Positions 17,253 to 25,625 of a stretch of DNA of 64,000 nt are shown here, piece by piece. This DNA comes from CAWFFV01 sp963814985 (GTDB lineage Bacteria > Chloroflexota > Ktedonobacteria > Ktedonobacterales > Ktedonobacteraceae): positions 94,992 through 158,991 of the forward strand of contig CAWFFV010000031.1 of the NCBI GenBank assembly GCA_963814985.1. Direction: 5' to 3'. Made by a program: the position numbers and the translations under genes. The notes beneath the pieces are model-generated. The model was not told the origin of the DNA and ran no database searches. It was given only the letters and a program-made list of their open reading frames with translations. Positions within the stretch are counted from its first letter, which is position 1. Each line of letters begins with the position of its first letter.

Positions 17253-18821
17253 ATGTCCTGGTCCCAGGCACAACGGTCAGAGGATTTACATGACCAAATG
17301 ACCATTCTCGTAGGTAGTGCCATTCGTATGTTACGTGGTGAATCTGGTGTCTTCGTCGTCTCGAACGAGGCGTTCGATCCGCAAAGTAGTGCTGAATATA
17401 CGCCGTATCGGCTGAGCGAGTCAACCTTGCAGTTGCTCCTGGCATCTGTACAAGAGGGAGTACAACCCAACTCCCTCCATCCGCTGATAAGCGAGTCTGT
17501 CTCACCTGTACTGGCTATACAGCTTGGCATTGATGAAGATATAGCACATAACATTGAGCGTTGTTCTCTCGTCTTGTACGATCTGATGGGGCAGCTAGGT
17601 GTACTGCATTTACTGAGGTCCGCACGTGCTTGCTTTGAGGATGCTGAGGGGGGAAAAGCAAGCATGCTTCCCCTGTTTATTGCTCAACTGGCGACTGGTT
17701 TGCGCTTTGCCTTGCAATCGCAATCACTGGTGAGAGAGCAGGGAAGGTTTGCGGCCATTTTTCAATATAGTGCGGAGGGTATCCTTATCGTCGATACGGC
17801 CTTGCGCATTACCGATTTTAATCCCGCGATGGAACACCTGACCGGATGGCGTGAAAGTGAAGTCCTGGGACGTTTCGACTTTGAAGTATTACGTCCCAAA
17901 GATCGTCAAGGCAATGATCTGGGTTTGCAGGACTCGCCAATCCTGCAAGCTTTTGCAGGTCAGGTGGTTGTTAATCGTGACATTGTCATTTGTGCACGAG
18001 ATGGACAGCGCATCGATGTCTGTGTTACGGCCTCATGTGTGCGTTCTGTCAGAGGAGAACCAATGAATGGTATTCTCAATGTGCGTGATGTGAGTGATGA
18101 ACGTGCACAAGAGGAGCAACGTTCGCGGTTTATTTCTGTCATCTCGCATGAACTGCAAACGCCCATCGCTATTATTAAAGGCTATGCTTCGACGCTGGCG
18201 CGCATGAGTACGAAGCTTGATCCCAAAGCCTTGCGTTCTCGATTGATGGCTGTAGAGGAAGAGGCGGATCGCTTAAATAAACTCGTGGGAAATTTGCTCT
18301 ATGCGTCACGCATTCAGGCGGGCGGTTTGCAAATGGATATTGCTGCATTGGATCTGCTACCTCTGATTCAAGGGATGGCGCGTCGCCTCAAAGCTCAGCA
18401 TCCAGGGATTACGGTAACGCTAGTGATGCCACCGCATTTGCCAACGGTAATGGCCGATAGGGATCGCATCGAAGAGGTGTTGCAGAACCTGCTGGATAAC
18501 GCTGTGAAATACTCACCTGAGCGGCGTTCTCTGTCTGTTGCCTGTCGTGCTACTGGTGAAGAGGTGATAATCAGTGTGAGTGACACTGGAATGGGTATTT
18601 CGTTGCGCGACCAGGAGCAGATTTTTGAACGCTTCCATCGGGTTGGTAATCCTCTGGCACAGGCAACGCTGGGCGCTGGCCTGGGGTTATATATTTGTCG
18701 TGCAATCGTTGAGGCGCACGCAGGACGTATCTGGGTGGAAAGTACCCTGCGTCAAGGTTCGACATTTTCGTTTAGTTTACCACGTGAGGAGAAAGCTCAT
18801 TTACCGATGGTGGTGTTTTAA
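17253..18821 (+). CDS. PAS-domain sensor histidine kinase
   Basis: This 522-aa cytoplasmic kinase has no obvious membrane helix. The N-terminal 150 residues resemble a GAF-like sensory region. A PAS domain follows at about 165-275 (FAAIFQYSAEGILIVDTALRI, HLTGWRESEVLG). The HisKA helix carries the phospho-accepting His in VISHELQTPIAIIKGY (about 300). The HATPase domain shows the N box NLLDNAVKYSP, G1 VSDTGMGIS and G2 GAGLGLYICRAIVEAHAGRI. It autophosphorylates and passes phosphate to the OmpR-type regulator that starts 2 nt after its stop, which implies translational coupling. The signal is unknown. I preferred ATG 17253 (GGAG 7 nt upstream) to an upstream in-frame ATG that lies in the promoter. 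Confidence 0.92.
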   Translation: MSWSQAQRSEDLHDQMTILVGSAIRMLRGESGVFVVSNEAFDPQSSAEYTPYRLSESTLQLLLASVQEGVQPNSLHPLISESVSPVLAIQLGIDEDIAHNIERCSLVLYDLMGQLGVLHLLRSARACFEDAEGGKASMLPLFIAQLATGLRFALQSQSLVREQGRFAAIFQYSAEGILIVDTALRITDFNPAMEHLTGWRESEVLGRFDFEVLRPKDRQGNDLGLQDSPILQAFAGQVVVNRDIVICARDGQRIDVCVTASCVRSVRGEPMNGILNVRDVSDERAQEEQRSRFISVISHELQTPIAIIKGYASTLARMSTKLDPKALRSRLMAVEEEADRLNKLVGNLLYASRIQAGGLQMDIAALDLLPLIQGMARRLKAQHPGITVTLVMPPHLPTVMADRDRIEEVLQNLLDNAVKYSPERRSLSVACRATGEEVIISVSDTGMGISLRDQEQIFERFHRVGNPLAQATLGAGLGLYICRAIVEAHAGRIWVESTLRQGSTFSFSLPREEKAHLPMVVF

Positions 18822-18823
18822 AA

Positions 18824-19546
18824 ATGGAAAAGGAAGCATTTGATCAGCGAGACATGACTATTTTGATTGTGGATGATGAAGCACGGATTCGCGATTTTGT
18901 GCGTATGAACCTGGAACTGGAAAACTATCGAGTGATCGAGGCCAGTAATGGTTTGGAAGCTATCAATGAACTACGCGAAAATCTTCCTGATCTCGTCGTC
19001 CTGGATGTGATGATGCCAGAGATGGACGGCTTTGAGACGTTGCGAGCAATTCGAGAGGTTTCAACAGTACCCGTTATCATGCTCACTGTTCGCCAGAATG
19101 AGCCTGATCGCATACGTGGATTGGACCTTGGGGCCGATGATTATATGGCAAAGCCTTTTAGTCCTCGCGAACTGCTTTCACGGATTCGGGCACTCCTGCG
19201 ACGCTCATTGATGCCACCGCCCACGCGCAAAACTGAGATCGTCGTTGACCCGGATTTGAAGATTGATTTCTCACGCCGGGAAGTGATCGTACGTGGAGAA
19301 AAAGTGGTGCTGCGGCCTACAGAATATCGTCTGCTGTATCATCTGGTGAATAATGCTGGTCGTTTACTAACCCATGAAACATTACTCTCTAAGGTCTGGG
19401 GACGTGAATATCGCGATGAGGCGCATTATTTACGCTTGTATATCACCTATTTACGACAAAAGATTGAGAAAGATCCAGCACACCCAAAATATATTCTGAC
19501 AGAACGTGGTGTAGGATATCGTTTCAAAGAGTTAGAGGGATTTTAG
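18824..19546 (+). CDS. OmpR/PhoB-family response regulator
   Basis: This 240-aa protein has a receiver domain (TILIVDDEARIRDFV, phospho-acceptor Asp near residue 61 in LVVLDVMMPEMDG, Thr in IMLTVRQ, Lys in MAKPFSPRELL) and a C-terminal winged helix (VLRPTEYRLLYHLVNNAGRLLTHETLLSKVWGREYRDEAHYLRLYITYLRQKIE). It is the partner of the PAS kinase immediately upstream. It starts 2 nt after the kinase stop without its own strong ribosome site. Confidence 0.94.
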   Translation: MEKEAFDQRDMTILIVDDEARIRDFVRMNLELENYRVIEASNGLEAINELRENLPDLVVLDVMMPEMDGFETLRAIREVSTVPVIMLTVRQNEPDRIRGLDLGADDYMAKPFSPRELLSRIRALLRRSLMPPPTRKTEIVVDPDLKIDFSRREVIVRGEKVVLRPTEYRLLYHLVNNAGRLLTHETLLSKVWGREYRDEAHYLRLYITYLRQKIEKDPAHPKYILTERGVGYRFKELEGF

Positions 19547-19571
19547 CAGGACAGGAAAGGATGCATATTGA

Positions 19572-20561
19572 ATGAATAAGAAGGAACGCGTAGATGCAGC
19601 GTTGCGTGGTGAGCAGGTTGATCGTGTACCTGTGAGTTTGTGGGGACATAATTATGAGCGCGAGTGGAGTGTTCAGACGTTTACTGAAGCAATGATTGAA
19701 AACTTTACGCGCTATGATTGGGATTTTATGAAAGTGAACCCGCGTGCCTCTTACCATGTTGAAGGGTGGGGAGCGAAATACCGTCCCTCTGGAGAAAAGT
19801 ATAAAGGGTCAATTTTTGAAGATACTCCCCTCAAGAGTGCCGCTGATTGGAAGCGTATTCGTCCCCTGGAACCAGATCACGGTGCATTGGGCGAACAATT
19901 GCGTGCCTTACAACTGATCAATCATGCTGTGGGCTTCGAGGCCTACTTTGTACAGACCATTTTTTGTCCTCTAGGGGTGGCAAGATATCTTGTCGGGAAT
20001 AAAATTGAGCCTGTGTTACAAACAATTCGCGAAGATCGTTCTGCCATGCATGCTGCCTTGCGTGTGATTACCGAGACGTTTACGGCCTATGCGATTGCTT
20101 GCCTGGAACAGGGAGCGAGCGGCATCTTTTATGCAACGAACAGTTGGGCTAGCGAAGGTATGTTGACTGCTGACCAGTATCATGAGTTTGGTGAGCAATA
20201 CGACCTGGAATTCCTGGATGCTATTAAAAGCCGGAGCAAGTTCAATATTCTGCATAATTGTGGCTCGCGGATCTACTTTGATCTGCTGGCCTCGTATCCT
20301 GTACATGCCATTAGTTGGGCAGCGACTATGGAGGGCAATCCTGACCTGCGTGAGGGTAAGATGCGCTCTGGTAAAGCCGTGATGGGTGGTATTAGCGAAC
20401 AAACGGTCCTCAAGAGTGGTTCACCCGCTCAGGTGCAGGAAGAGGTTGCAAAGGCACTGGAACTGACAGGAGGGAAACATTTCTTGCTTGCTTCCGGCTG
20501 TGCGGTACCACCAGAGATTCCGGGGAAGAATGTTGAAGCCATTCGACGTATGTTGTCTTGA
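19572..20561 (+). CDS. uroporphyrinogen decarboxylase family protein
   Basis: This 329-aa TIM-barrel protein of the UroD/MtaA superfamily has NKKERVDAALRGEQVDRVPVSLWGH at the start, EQGASGIFYATNSWASEGML and FNILHNCGSRIYFDLLASYPVHAISWA in the middle, and VMGGISEQTVLKSG plus HFLLASGCAVPPEIPGKNVEAI at the end. True HemE decarboxylases have a different N-terminal RPVWMMRQAGR motif, which is absent. It is therefore more likely a corrinoid-dependent methyltransferase-like or other UroD-fold enzyme; HCGS/HNCGS is the metal-loop equivalent. It follows the two-component pair by 25 bp and could be co-transcribed, with an intrinsic terminator after it. Confidence 0.85.
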   Translation: MNKKERVDAALRGEQVDRVPVSLWGHNYEREWSVQTFTEAMIENFTRYDWDFMKVNPRASYHVEGWGAKYRPSGEKYKGSIFEDTPLKSAADWKRIRPLEPDHGALGEQLRALQLINHAVGFEAYFVQTIFCPLGVARYLVGNKIEPVLQTIREDRSAMHAALRVITETFTAYAIACLEQGASGIFYATNSWASEGMLTADQYHEFGEQYDLEFLDAIKSRSKFNILHNCGSRIYFDLLASYPVHAISWAATMEGNPDLREGKMRSGKAVMGGISEQTVLKSGSPAQVQEEVAKALELTGGKHFLLASGCAVPPEIPGKNVEAIRRMLS

Positions 20562-20599
20562 CACTGACTAAAACATTCGTTATACTCACACGTGACTTC

Positions 20600-20626
20600 C
20601 CGCAGAGTCGTTACTCTGTGGTTTTT
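20600..20626 (+). terminator. intrinsic terminator after the UroD-family gene
   Basis: CCGCAGAGT (20600-20608) pairs with ACTCTGTGG (20613-20621), including one G-U pair, around CGTT, and is followed by TTTTT. Confidence 0.8.
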
Positions 20627-20660
20627 CGTGGGTTGTGAAGCATCAGAGCCACAAAATGTT

Positions 20661-20775
20661 GTATAGTACATTCTAATATGTAGGAGACCGCGCATAACAC
20701 CCATGTAGCAAGATCGGACCGGGACTGACTTACATGGGCGTGTTAAAGTGCACACATCCTCTACAAATGTGGAGT
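20661..20775 (+). other. hairpin-rich leader upstream of the Nudix gene
   Basis: Three stem-loops occur in about 100 nt: TACAT/ATGTA near 20661-20683; AACA-CCCATGTA (20696-20707) with TACATGGG-TGTT (20731-20744, 2-nt CG bulge) around a 23-nt GC-rich loop; and CACAT/ATGTG near 20753-20771. No T-tract follows, so this is a leader rather than a terminator. I cannot match it to a known riboswitch. Confidence 0.4.
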
Positions 20776-20834
20776 GAAGCCGGGATACTCGCGCCGCACT
20801 TTTTCGATGGCATAGAGAGGGTACATCGCGAGAA

Positions 20835-21371
20835 ATGGAGCGATATCGAACAATGCGGGCTTATTCAGCGGGTGGCGTCGTTTTTCGCCTTGCTCCAATG
20901 AGTTCTCCTGAGAACAATTTCCTGGTAGAACACTATAAACTGGAGCCAGGTACCCCTGGTTTGGAAGACATGGTTTCCATGGAAGTGGTCCTGGTAGGAC
21001 GTAGCCATGCTGGTATCTGGGCCTTACCGAAAGGCACGCCCCAATCTGGCGAAACGATTGAGCAAGTAGCAGTGCGTGAAGCACAGGAGGAAACAGGCCT
21101 ACAAGTTCGCTTGATTGCCTACATCGGAAGTATCTCGTACTCCTTTGTGCGTGATCAGGTACGTTACCACAAACAGGTGCGACACTTCTTGTTGGAAGCC
21201 ATCGGCGGTGATACCGCGATGCATGACCATGAATATGATCTGGTGGAGTGGTTTCCTCTTCCTGAGGCCTGTCGTCGCCTTACTTATCAGAATGAGGTCA
21301 ATATCCTGTACCAGGCTGAAGAGATGCTACAGCGTTGGTTGCAGTATCAGCACAAAGAAGTACAGAAATAG
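20835..21371 (+). CDS. Nudix hydrolase
   Basis: This 178-aa protein has a complete Nudix box, G-x5-E-x7-R-E-x2-E-E-x-G (GTPQSGETIEQVAVREAQEETG, residues about 70-91), preceded by AYSAGGVVFRLAP and WALPKG. Nudix enzymes hydrolyse nucleoside diphosphates linked to another moiety; this one has a short insert before the box and a C-terminal helix (LTYQNEVNILYQAEEML), like Ap4A/8-oxo-dGTP-type members, but the substrate is not assignable. It may start at the ATG 18 nt downstream (MRAYSAGG), since neither start has a strong ribosome site. It is followed after 4 nt by a small membrane protein gene. Confidence 0.9.
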   Translation: MERYRTMRAYSAGGVVFRLAPMSSPENNFLVEHYKLEPGTPGLEDMVSMEVVLVGRSHAGIWALPKGTPQSGETIEQVAVREAQEETGLQVRLIAYIGSISYSFVRDQVRYHKQVRHFLLEAIGGDTAMHDHEYDLVEWFPLPEACRRLTYQNEVNILYQAEEMLQRWLQYQHKEVQK

Positions 21372-21375
21372 CCTT

Positions 21376-21714
21376 ATGCAGAAACAGCCGCATTACACGC
21401 TTATCCGTCGTATTCTCTTTCCCTATAGCGGGGAAGAGCCGCTTACACGTATGCAGGGCTTGCGTGTTATTCTCACATGGGGATTGTCGTTTTCTTTTTC
21501 TATGACACTTTGCACAATGACCATTGCCATGGCAGGCCTGTTTCCCTGGCATAGAACAGTGTTGCTGCTCCTGATCGCCTTTCTTTCGGGGGTAGCCATC
21601 TTTGGTATGTTGGGCTGGGTGGTTGTCAGCATGAGTAACCGCGCTGCTCGGATTTTCCAGAAGCGGCAAGCTGCAAAAACCAGCAGTACCAATGGAGGTA
21701 GGTATGGATCTTAG
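21376..21714 (+). CDS. small two-helix membrane protein, function unknown
   Basis: This 112-aa protein has two clear membrane helices, about residues 28-54 (VILTWGLSFSFSMTLCTMTI) and 58-84 (TVLLLLIAFLSGVAIFGMLG), between basic ends (RRILFPYS; RNR..RIFQKRQAAK). I do not recognise a family. It starts 4 nt after the Nudix stop and its last codons overlap the ribosome site and start of the MEDS gene, so the three genes form one operon. Confidence 0.7.
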   Translation: MQKQPHYTLIRRILFPYSGEEPLTRMQGLRVILTWGLSFSFSMTLCTMTIAMAGLFPWHRTVLLLLIAFLSGVAIFGMLGWVVVSMSNRAARIFQKRQAAKTSSTNGGRYGS

Positions 21715-22357
21715 TGTTGAAGGTAAATCGGAGCGTATTCCCTCTGGCTCGCATATCTGCCAGCTGTATAGTAAAGTGATAGAGATACCTGGCGTGACTG
21801 CACGCCTCTTAAGGGTGGGACTCTCGCTTTCGGAGAAGTGTCTCTTTGCAGCATCTCCCACTCAAGTCAAGGAGCTACGCGAGGAATTACGAAAATTACA
21901 GGTGGATGTGGATGAGTTGATTGCATCGGGGCAATTGGTCTTGTATGAGGAGCGGGAGATCTTTTTGGCAAATGGGAAGCGATTCGATCCCTACTTTTTG
22001 CTTTCCTCTCACCAGACGTTTATTGCGCAGGCACTGCGTGAAGGATGGCAGGCAGTCCGCATCTCTATTGATATGACCTGGCTGGCGAAAGATCTTGCAA
22101 CTCCTGAACAGATTCTCAAGTATGAGGCAGCTTCGGACGCTGTGTTTACCTTCCAGGAAGCTCCTATCATCGCCTTAATGCACTATGACCATAGCAAGTT
22201 GGTACCAAGTCTGGTGGTGGAGATGCTCAAGTTACATCCTATCTCCGTTGTTGGTAAGTACATTAAGCGCAATCCCCATTATTTGAACTCAGAGCAATAT
22301 ATGCTCAAAATTCTACGTATCAATAAGGAAAAAGCGAATAACCCTCCCCCATCATAA
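21704..22357 (+). CDS. MEDS-domain protein (DcmR-like sensory domain)
   Basis: This 217-aa protein resembles the MEDS (methanogen/methylotroph DcmR sensory) domain. It starts IPSGSHICQLYSK, has LLRVGLSLSEKCLFAASPTQVKEL, an ELIASGQLVLYEEREIF segment and WQAVRISIDMTWLAKDLAT. MEDS proteins have a RecA/KaiC-derived fold and act as sensory or anti-sigma-like modules; no output domain is fused here. The start at 21704 follows GGAGG by 5 nt; an ATG at 21692 overlaps the ribosome site. The final codons and TAA form the left arm of a long palindrome shared with the convergent AIM24 gene. Confidence 0.75.
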   Translation: MDLSVEGKSERIPSGSHICQLYSKVIEIPGVTARLLRVGLSLSEKCLFAASPTQVKELREELRKLQVDVDELIASGQLVLYEEREIFLANGKRFDPYFLLSSHQTFIAQALREGWQAVRISIDMTWLAKDLATPEQILKYEAASDAVFTFQEAPIIALMHYDHSKLVPSLVVEMLKLHPISVVGKYIKRNPHYLNSEQYMLKILRINKEKANNPPPS

Positions 22358-22406
22358 AGAATTGGAACATCTCATGGATGTTCCAATTCTTTATGATGGG
22401 GAGGGT
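22341..22406. terminator. bidirectional hairpin between convergent genes
   Basis: Arms of 29-30 nt (22341-22370 and 22378-22406) pair along their whole length with a single extra C, around a 7-nt loop. The left arm includes the last codons and stop of the MEDS gene. The AIM24 stop on the other strand is 17 nt beyond the right arm. No long T-tract is present on either side. Confidence 0.75.
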
Positions 22407-22422
22407 CGATACTCCATTACAG

Positions 22423-23394
22423 TTACGAGTTAAATAGATTGCCCAAGTTGATATTGCTCTGGCCGCCGGCCTGTTGAGCACCCTCGGGAGCGGGTGGATG
22501 GTAAGTCATCGATTGGATACCAACGCGACCAGGGCCAGTGAAGCGGTTTAGAATGATCGATGCACCAGCCAGCAGGCCTCCGATAGCGCCCAGAATGCCA
22601 CCTCCGCGCTGTGAACCTGCCACTGTGGTGACCGTCATCTGAACGGACGGGTCCTTCCAGAGCCAGGCACCTGGCTCTATATCCAGTGTTTCACCGGGAG
22701 CCAGCATCTTCTCAAAGACGTTGCCATAGCCGTGCAGCAGGAGTAAACCTTCCCCTCCACGTGCTGTGAACTGGTCAACGAATAAGCCTGTACGACTTAA
22801 GAGGATGTTGGAGGCACCCTGAACAAAGGTAAAGCCGTAATCGACGTTACCTGTCGCAACGAGAAATTGATGTTCACGTACCTCCACCATCTGGCCTGGT
22901 TGGAGACGGAGGGCTACAATCTGGCCGACTGAGTCGCGGGAAAAGGCTATGTTACCTGGTCCCTGGGCCTCACTGATGAAGATTTGCAGGCCTGCAAAGA
23001 GGCGTTTCGCTGCTCCCTTGATTGACTTAAAGCCAATTTGTACGCCCGGGTGTTTCCAGAGAAGAATATGGTGCTCGAAGTAGATGGGCATCTGATTTCC
23101 CAACATAATATCGACAACGGGCACAAGTTCACCTTCAATGGAAACCGTCAGATCCGCGACGCGTAACGGTCCCTTGGGGTTGTGTTGCTCTGCTTTAGGG
23201 ACAGCATTCCCAAAGATGCTATTGGAGTATTCTTCATACTGGTTGGGAGGCACATAGGCCCCCTGGGGGGGAGCCCCATATGGTGCCCCTTGTGGTTGTG
23301 GTGGGGGCGTCTGGCTAACTGGCATGGGCGCGCCACAGACCCCACAGAATTTTATTCCGTCCGCGACCTGGTTTTGACAACGAGGACAATTCAT
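22423..23394 (-). CDS. AIM24-family protein with N-terminal zinc ribbon
   Basis: This 323-aa protein starts with a zinc ribbon (MNCPRCQNQ ... FCGVCGAPM, two CxxC pairs), then has a Pro/Gln/Gly-rich linker to about residue 60. The beta-helical AIM24/TIGR00266 domain follows (VADLTVSIEGELVPV, QMPIYFEHHILLWKHPGV, ISEAQGPGNIAFSRDSVGQIVALRLQPGQMVEVREHQFLVATGNVDYGF). The domain is widespread in bacteria and its function is not established. The gene runs toward the MEDS operon and shares its hairpin terminator. Confidence 0.88.
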   Translation of the reverse strand: MNCPRCQNQVADGIKFCGVCGAPMPVSQTPPPQPQGAPYGAPPQGAYVPPNQYEEYSNSIFGNAVPKAEQHNPKGPLRVADLTVSIEGELVPVVDIMLGNQMPIYFEHHILLWKHPGVQIGFKSIKGAAKRLFAGLQIFISEAQGPGNIAFSRDSVGQIVALRLQPGQMVEVREHQFLVATGNVDYGFTFVQGASNILLSRTGLFVDQFTARGGEGLLLLHGYGNVFEKMLAPGETLDIEPGAWLWKDPSVQMTVTTVAGSQRGGGILGAIGGLLAGASIILNRFTGPGRVGIQSMTYHPPAPEGAQQAGGQSNINLGNLFNS

Positions 23395-23494
23395 ATTTCG
23401 ATCTCCTTTGAAGGATTTGACATTGATCTAGATGCCATTCATCAGCTTGATAATAGCAGTATTTAGTCGAATCTACAAGGGGTTGTGGCTCTTT

Positions 23495-23607
23495 CCAGAT
23501 TTCTCAGCGCCTACAGCGCTTCGCAGGCCATGTTGAGTGGATTTTGTCGCCTGTGGTGGAGGTTGCGCCGCAACCTCCACCACAGGCGACAAAATCCACT
23601 CAACACG
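23495..23607. repeat. palindromic element copy C, with perfect 35-nt arms
   Basis: The left flank (TTTCTCAGCGCC, GCGCTTCGCAGG) matches the family. The central hairpin 23532-23604 has two perfectly complementary 35-nt arms and a GCC loop. The right flank is lost and a terminator hairpin follows directly. The arm sequence is unrelated to copies A and B apart from the TTGC-GCC-GCAA core; its outer third resembles copy D. Confidence 0.8.
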
Positions 23608-23633
23608 AAAAAAGGCACCTCTTGAGAGGTGCC
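23608..23633 (-). terminator. intrinsic terminator of the coiled-coil gene
   Basis: GGCACCTC (23614-23621) and GAGGTGCC (23626-23633) form a perfect 8-bp stem with a 4-nt loop. On the minus strand it is followed by six T residues. Confidence 0.85.
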
Positions 23634-23670
23634 ATTAGATATATATAAAAAAGTCAGATCAGAAAAAATT

Positions 23671-24068
23671 TTACAATACAAAACTATCAGCAAGTGGACT
23701 ACGAGCATTCCCATTGTCTCGCTTCTCACCATTCAAATTGACAGTTTGCGGTTGCCCGCCTGTCTGGCGTCCGGTCTGCCCATAATTGCCCTGTGTGGGT
23801 GCCATGGGAGGTGGCGCATTTTGTATATTTTGCAAACTTTGCAAGGCAGCCTGCGTTTGTGAATTCATAACCACAGCTGCGCCCGGCTCTGTTGCAAGCT
23901 GAATAGTCTTGCCTTCGATAACCACAGCTATGCCAACACCTCTTCGTAGGTCTGCTAGCTGACGGCGCAATTCGCGATTTTCTCAGCTTCCAACGCATCC
24001 ATCAACTTTTTTTGCTCAAGTAGCATCTGTGCGATGCCTTCAAAACCTGCGCTAGCAGCACGATCCAT
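23671..24068 (-). pseudogene. small coiled-coil protein with Gln/Asn-rich tail, frameshifted
   Basis: With an excellent ribosome site (GGAGG, 8 nt before the ATG), the gene begins MDRAASAGFEGIAQMLLEQ and KKLMDALEAE, a short coiled coil. It then breaks near 23980; the other frame continues ENRELRRQLADLRRGVGIAVVIEGKTIQ, so about one base is missing (length 3n+2). The remainder has a short beta segment and a Gln/Pro/Asn-rich tail. Intact it would be about 132 aa. I do not recognise a family. It has its own intrinsic terminator. Confidence 0.65.
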
Positions 24069-24147
24069 TGTGGATTCCTCCTGCGTACTTCGTGTACCCC
24101 AATAAATCTAGAACAAATTTACCCATCACAGCGCCACGTCTTCCCAT

Positions 24148-25407
24148 CTACGCTGTACCCAACAATGGCACAACACGGTCAAAAATCGCTGCCGCAACAT
24201 CTGTTTTGGGCATCACTGGCAAATCTTCCATTGTACCGTCTGCATGAAAGATCAACACTCTATTGGTATCCGTCCCAAAGCCACTATCTACGCGTGTCAC
24301 ATCATTGGCCACCAGCAGGTCTAACTGCTTTTTGACTAATTTAGTACGCGCCTGAGTCACGAGGTCTTCGGTTTCGGCAGCAAAGCCAACGCGTACGAGA
24401 CGCTGGCATAGTTGCTTGTTCCCATGAGGTGTCTTCAAAGTATTGGTAGCAAGCTCCCCCAGAATATCTGGATTACGTACCAGTTGGATGGAAAATTCAC
24501 CTTTATTGTCATATCCCCTCGCCTCACCACTGTCCTTTTTTATTTTTTGTGCTGCTGGTCTGGCCGGACGGAAATCCGCCACCGCAGCACTCATAATAAG
24601 TACATCTGCGTTTGGAATAAAACTCTGGATGGCGTCGTGCATCTGTAGGGCAGTACCGACCTTGTGGAGTTCTACACCATAAGGGGCCGGTAATGCAACA
24701 GGGCCTGATATCAGTATAACATGCGCTCCACGGTTCCTTGCTTCTATTGCCAGGGCATAACCCATCTTTCCTGATGAGTGGTTTCCTAGATAGCGTACTG
24801 GATCGATTGGCTCTTGCGTGCCGCCAGCTGTGACAATAATTCGACGACCAGCCAGATCACCATGTTTGCCCAGTGCTATCGAGATGGCTCCTAGTAAAAG
24901 CGCGGTTTCCGGTAAGCGACCCTGTCCTACTACTCCTGAGGCTAATCGTCCCACCTCTGGTTCCACGATATGTGCTCCACGAGCACGTAACAGGGCAAGA
25001 TTTGCCTGTGTTGCGGGATGGGTGTACATATTGTGGTGCATTGCAGGAGCCAACACTAATGGTGCTTTCGTCGCTAATGCTACGGCAGTGAGCATATTAT
25101 CTGCTATGCCATAAGCAAGCTTCGCCAGAGTGTTGGCAGTTACTGGTACGATTGCCAATAGCTCTGCTTCTTCTGCTAGCGCAATATGGGTTTCTGCGGC
25201 TTTCCCCGAAGCCTCCCACAGATCGCTAAACACGGGCCGATGGCTCATGGTTGCGAAGGTGAGTGGGCGGACAAAATCTTCCGCGTGTTTGGTGACAATG
25301 ACATCTACAAGTGCCCCTGCTTGTTGTAGATGGCTAACAAGCTCGACAGCCTTATAAGATGCAATTCCACCACAGATTCCGACGATAATACGCCTGTTCA
25401 GTAACAT
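24148..25407 (-). CDS. coaBC: bifunctional phosphopantothenoylcysteine decarboxylase/phosphopantothenate-cysteine ligase
   Basis: This 419-aa fusion carries out two steps of coenzyme A synthesis in the cytoplasm. The CoaC flavoprotein half has RRIIVGICGGIASYKAVEL, the active-site His region around residue 75, and the substrate-clamp APAMHHNMYTHPA. The CoaB half starts at about 190 with RIIVTAGGTQEPIDPVRYLGNHSSGKMGYALA, including the CTP/phosphopantothenate-binding SSGKMG loop and later KIKKDSGE (the conserved Lys pair). The length is normal for Dfp/CoaBC. It is transcribed alone on the minus strand. Confidence 0.96.
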   Translation of the reverse strand: MLLNRRIIVGICGGIASYKAVELVSHLQQAGALVDVIVTKHAEDFVRPLTFATMSHRPVFSDLWEASGKAAETHIALAEEAELLAIVPVTANTLAKLAYGIADNMLTAVALATKAPLVLAPAMHHNMYTHPATQANLALLRARGAHIVEPEVGRLASGVVGQGRLPETALLLGAISIALGKHGDLAGRRIIVTAGGTQEPIDPVRYLGNHSSGKMGYALAIEARNRGAHVILISGPVALPAPYGVELHKVGTALQMHDAIQSFIPNADVLIMSAAVADFRPARPAAQKIKKDSGEARGYDNKGEFSIQLVRNPDILGELATNTLKTPHGNKQLCQRLVRVGFAAETEDLVTQARTKLVKKQLDLLVANDVTRVDSGFGTDTNRVLIFHADGTMEDLPVMPKTDVAAAIFDRVVPLLGTA

Positions 25408-25625
25408 CGCTGCTTACGCGTTTCCTCGTTCTCGGACAGCTTTAATGAGAACAATGTTACAATAGCATACACAGAGACGGTAAAGCAAGGTTCAAGCCAA
25501 GAAGTACCAGCAGGTGCTGCTATAGAGTTAAACGTGGATACAGGGGAAGATTTGCATATGCTCATCAACTCCCCTGTCTTTCACGTTGTTTCCTTTGTTG
25601 GTTAACGTTGCTGATGGGTCCGGGT

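Noticed and set aside
18571..18765. Short antisense ORFs inside the histidine kinase, rpoB and rpoC genes
   Set aside because: They mirror strong coding frames on the other strand, have no ribosome sites and no recognisable domains.
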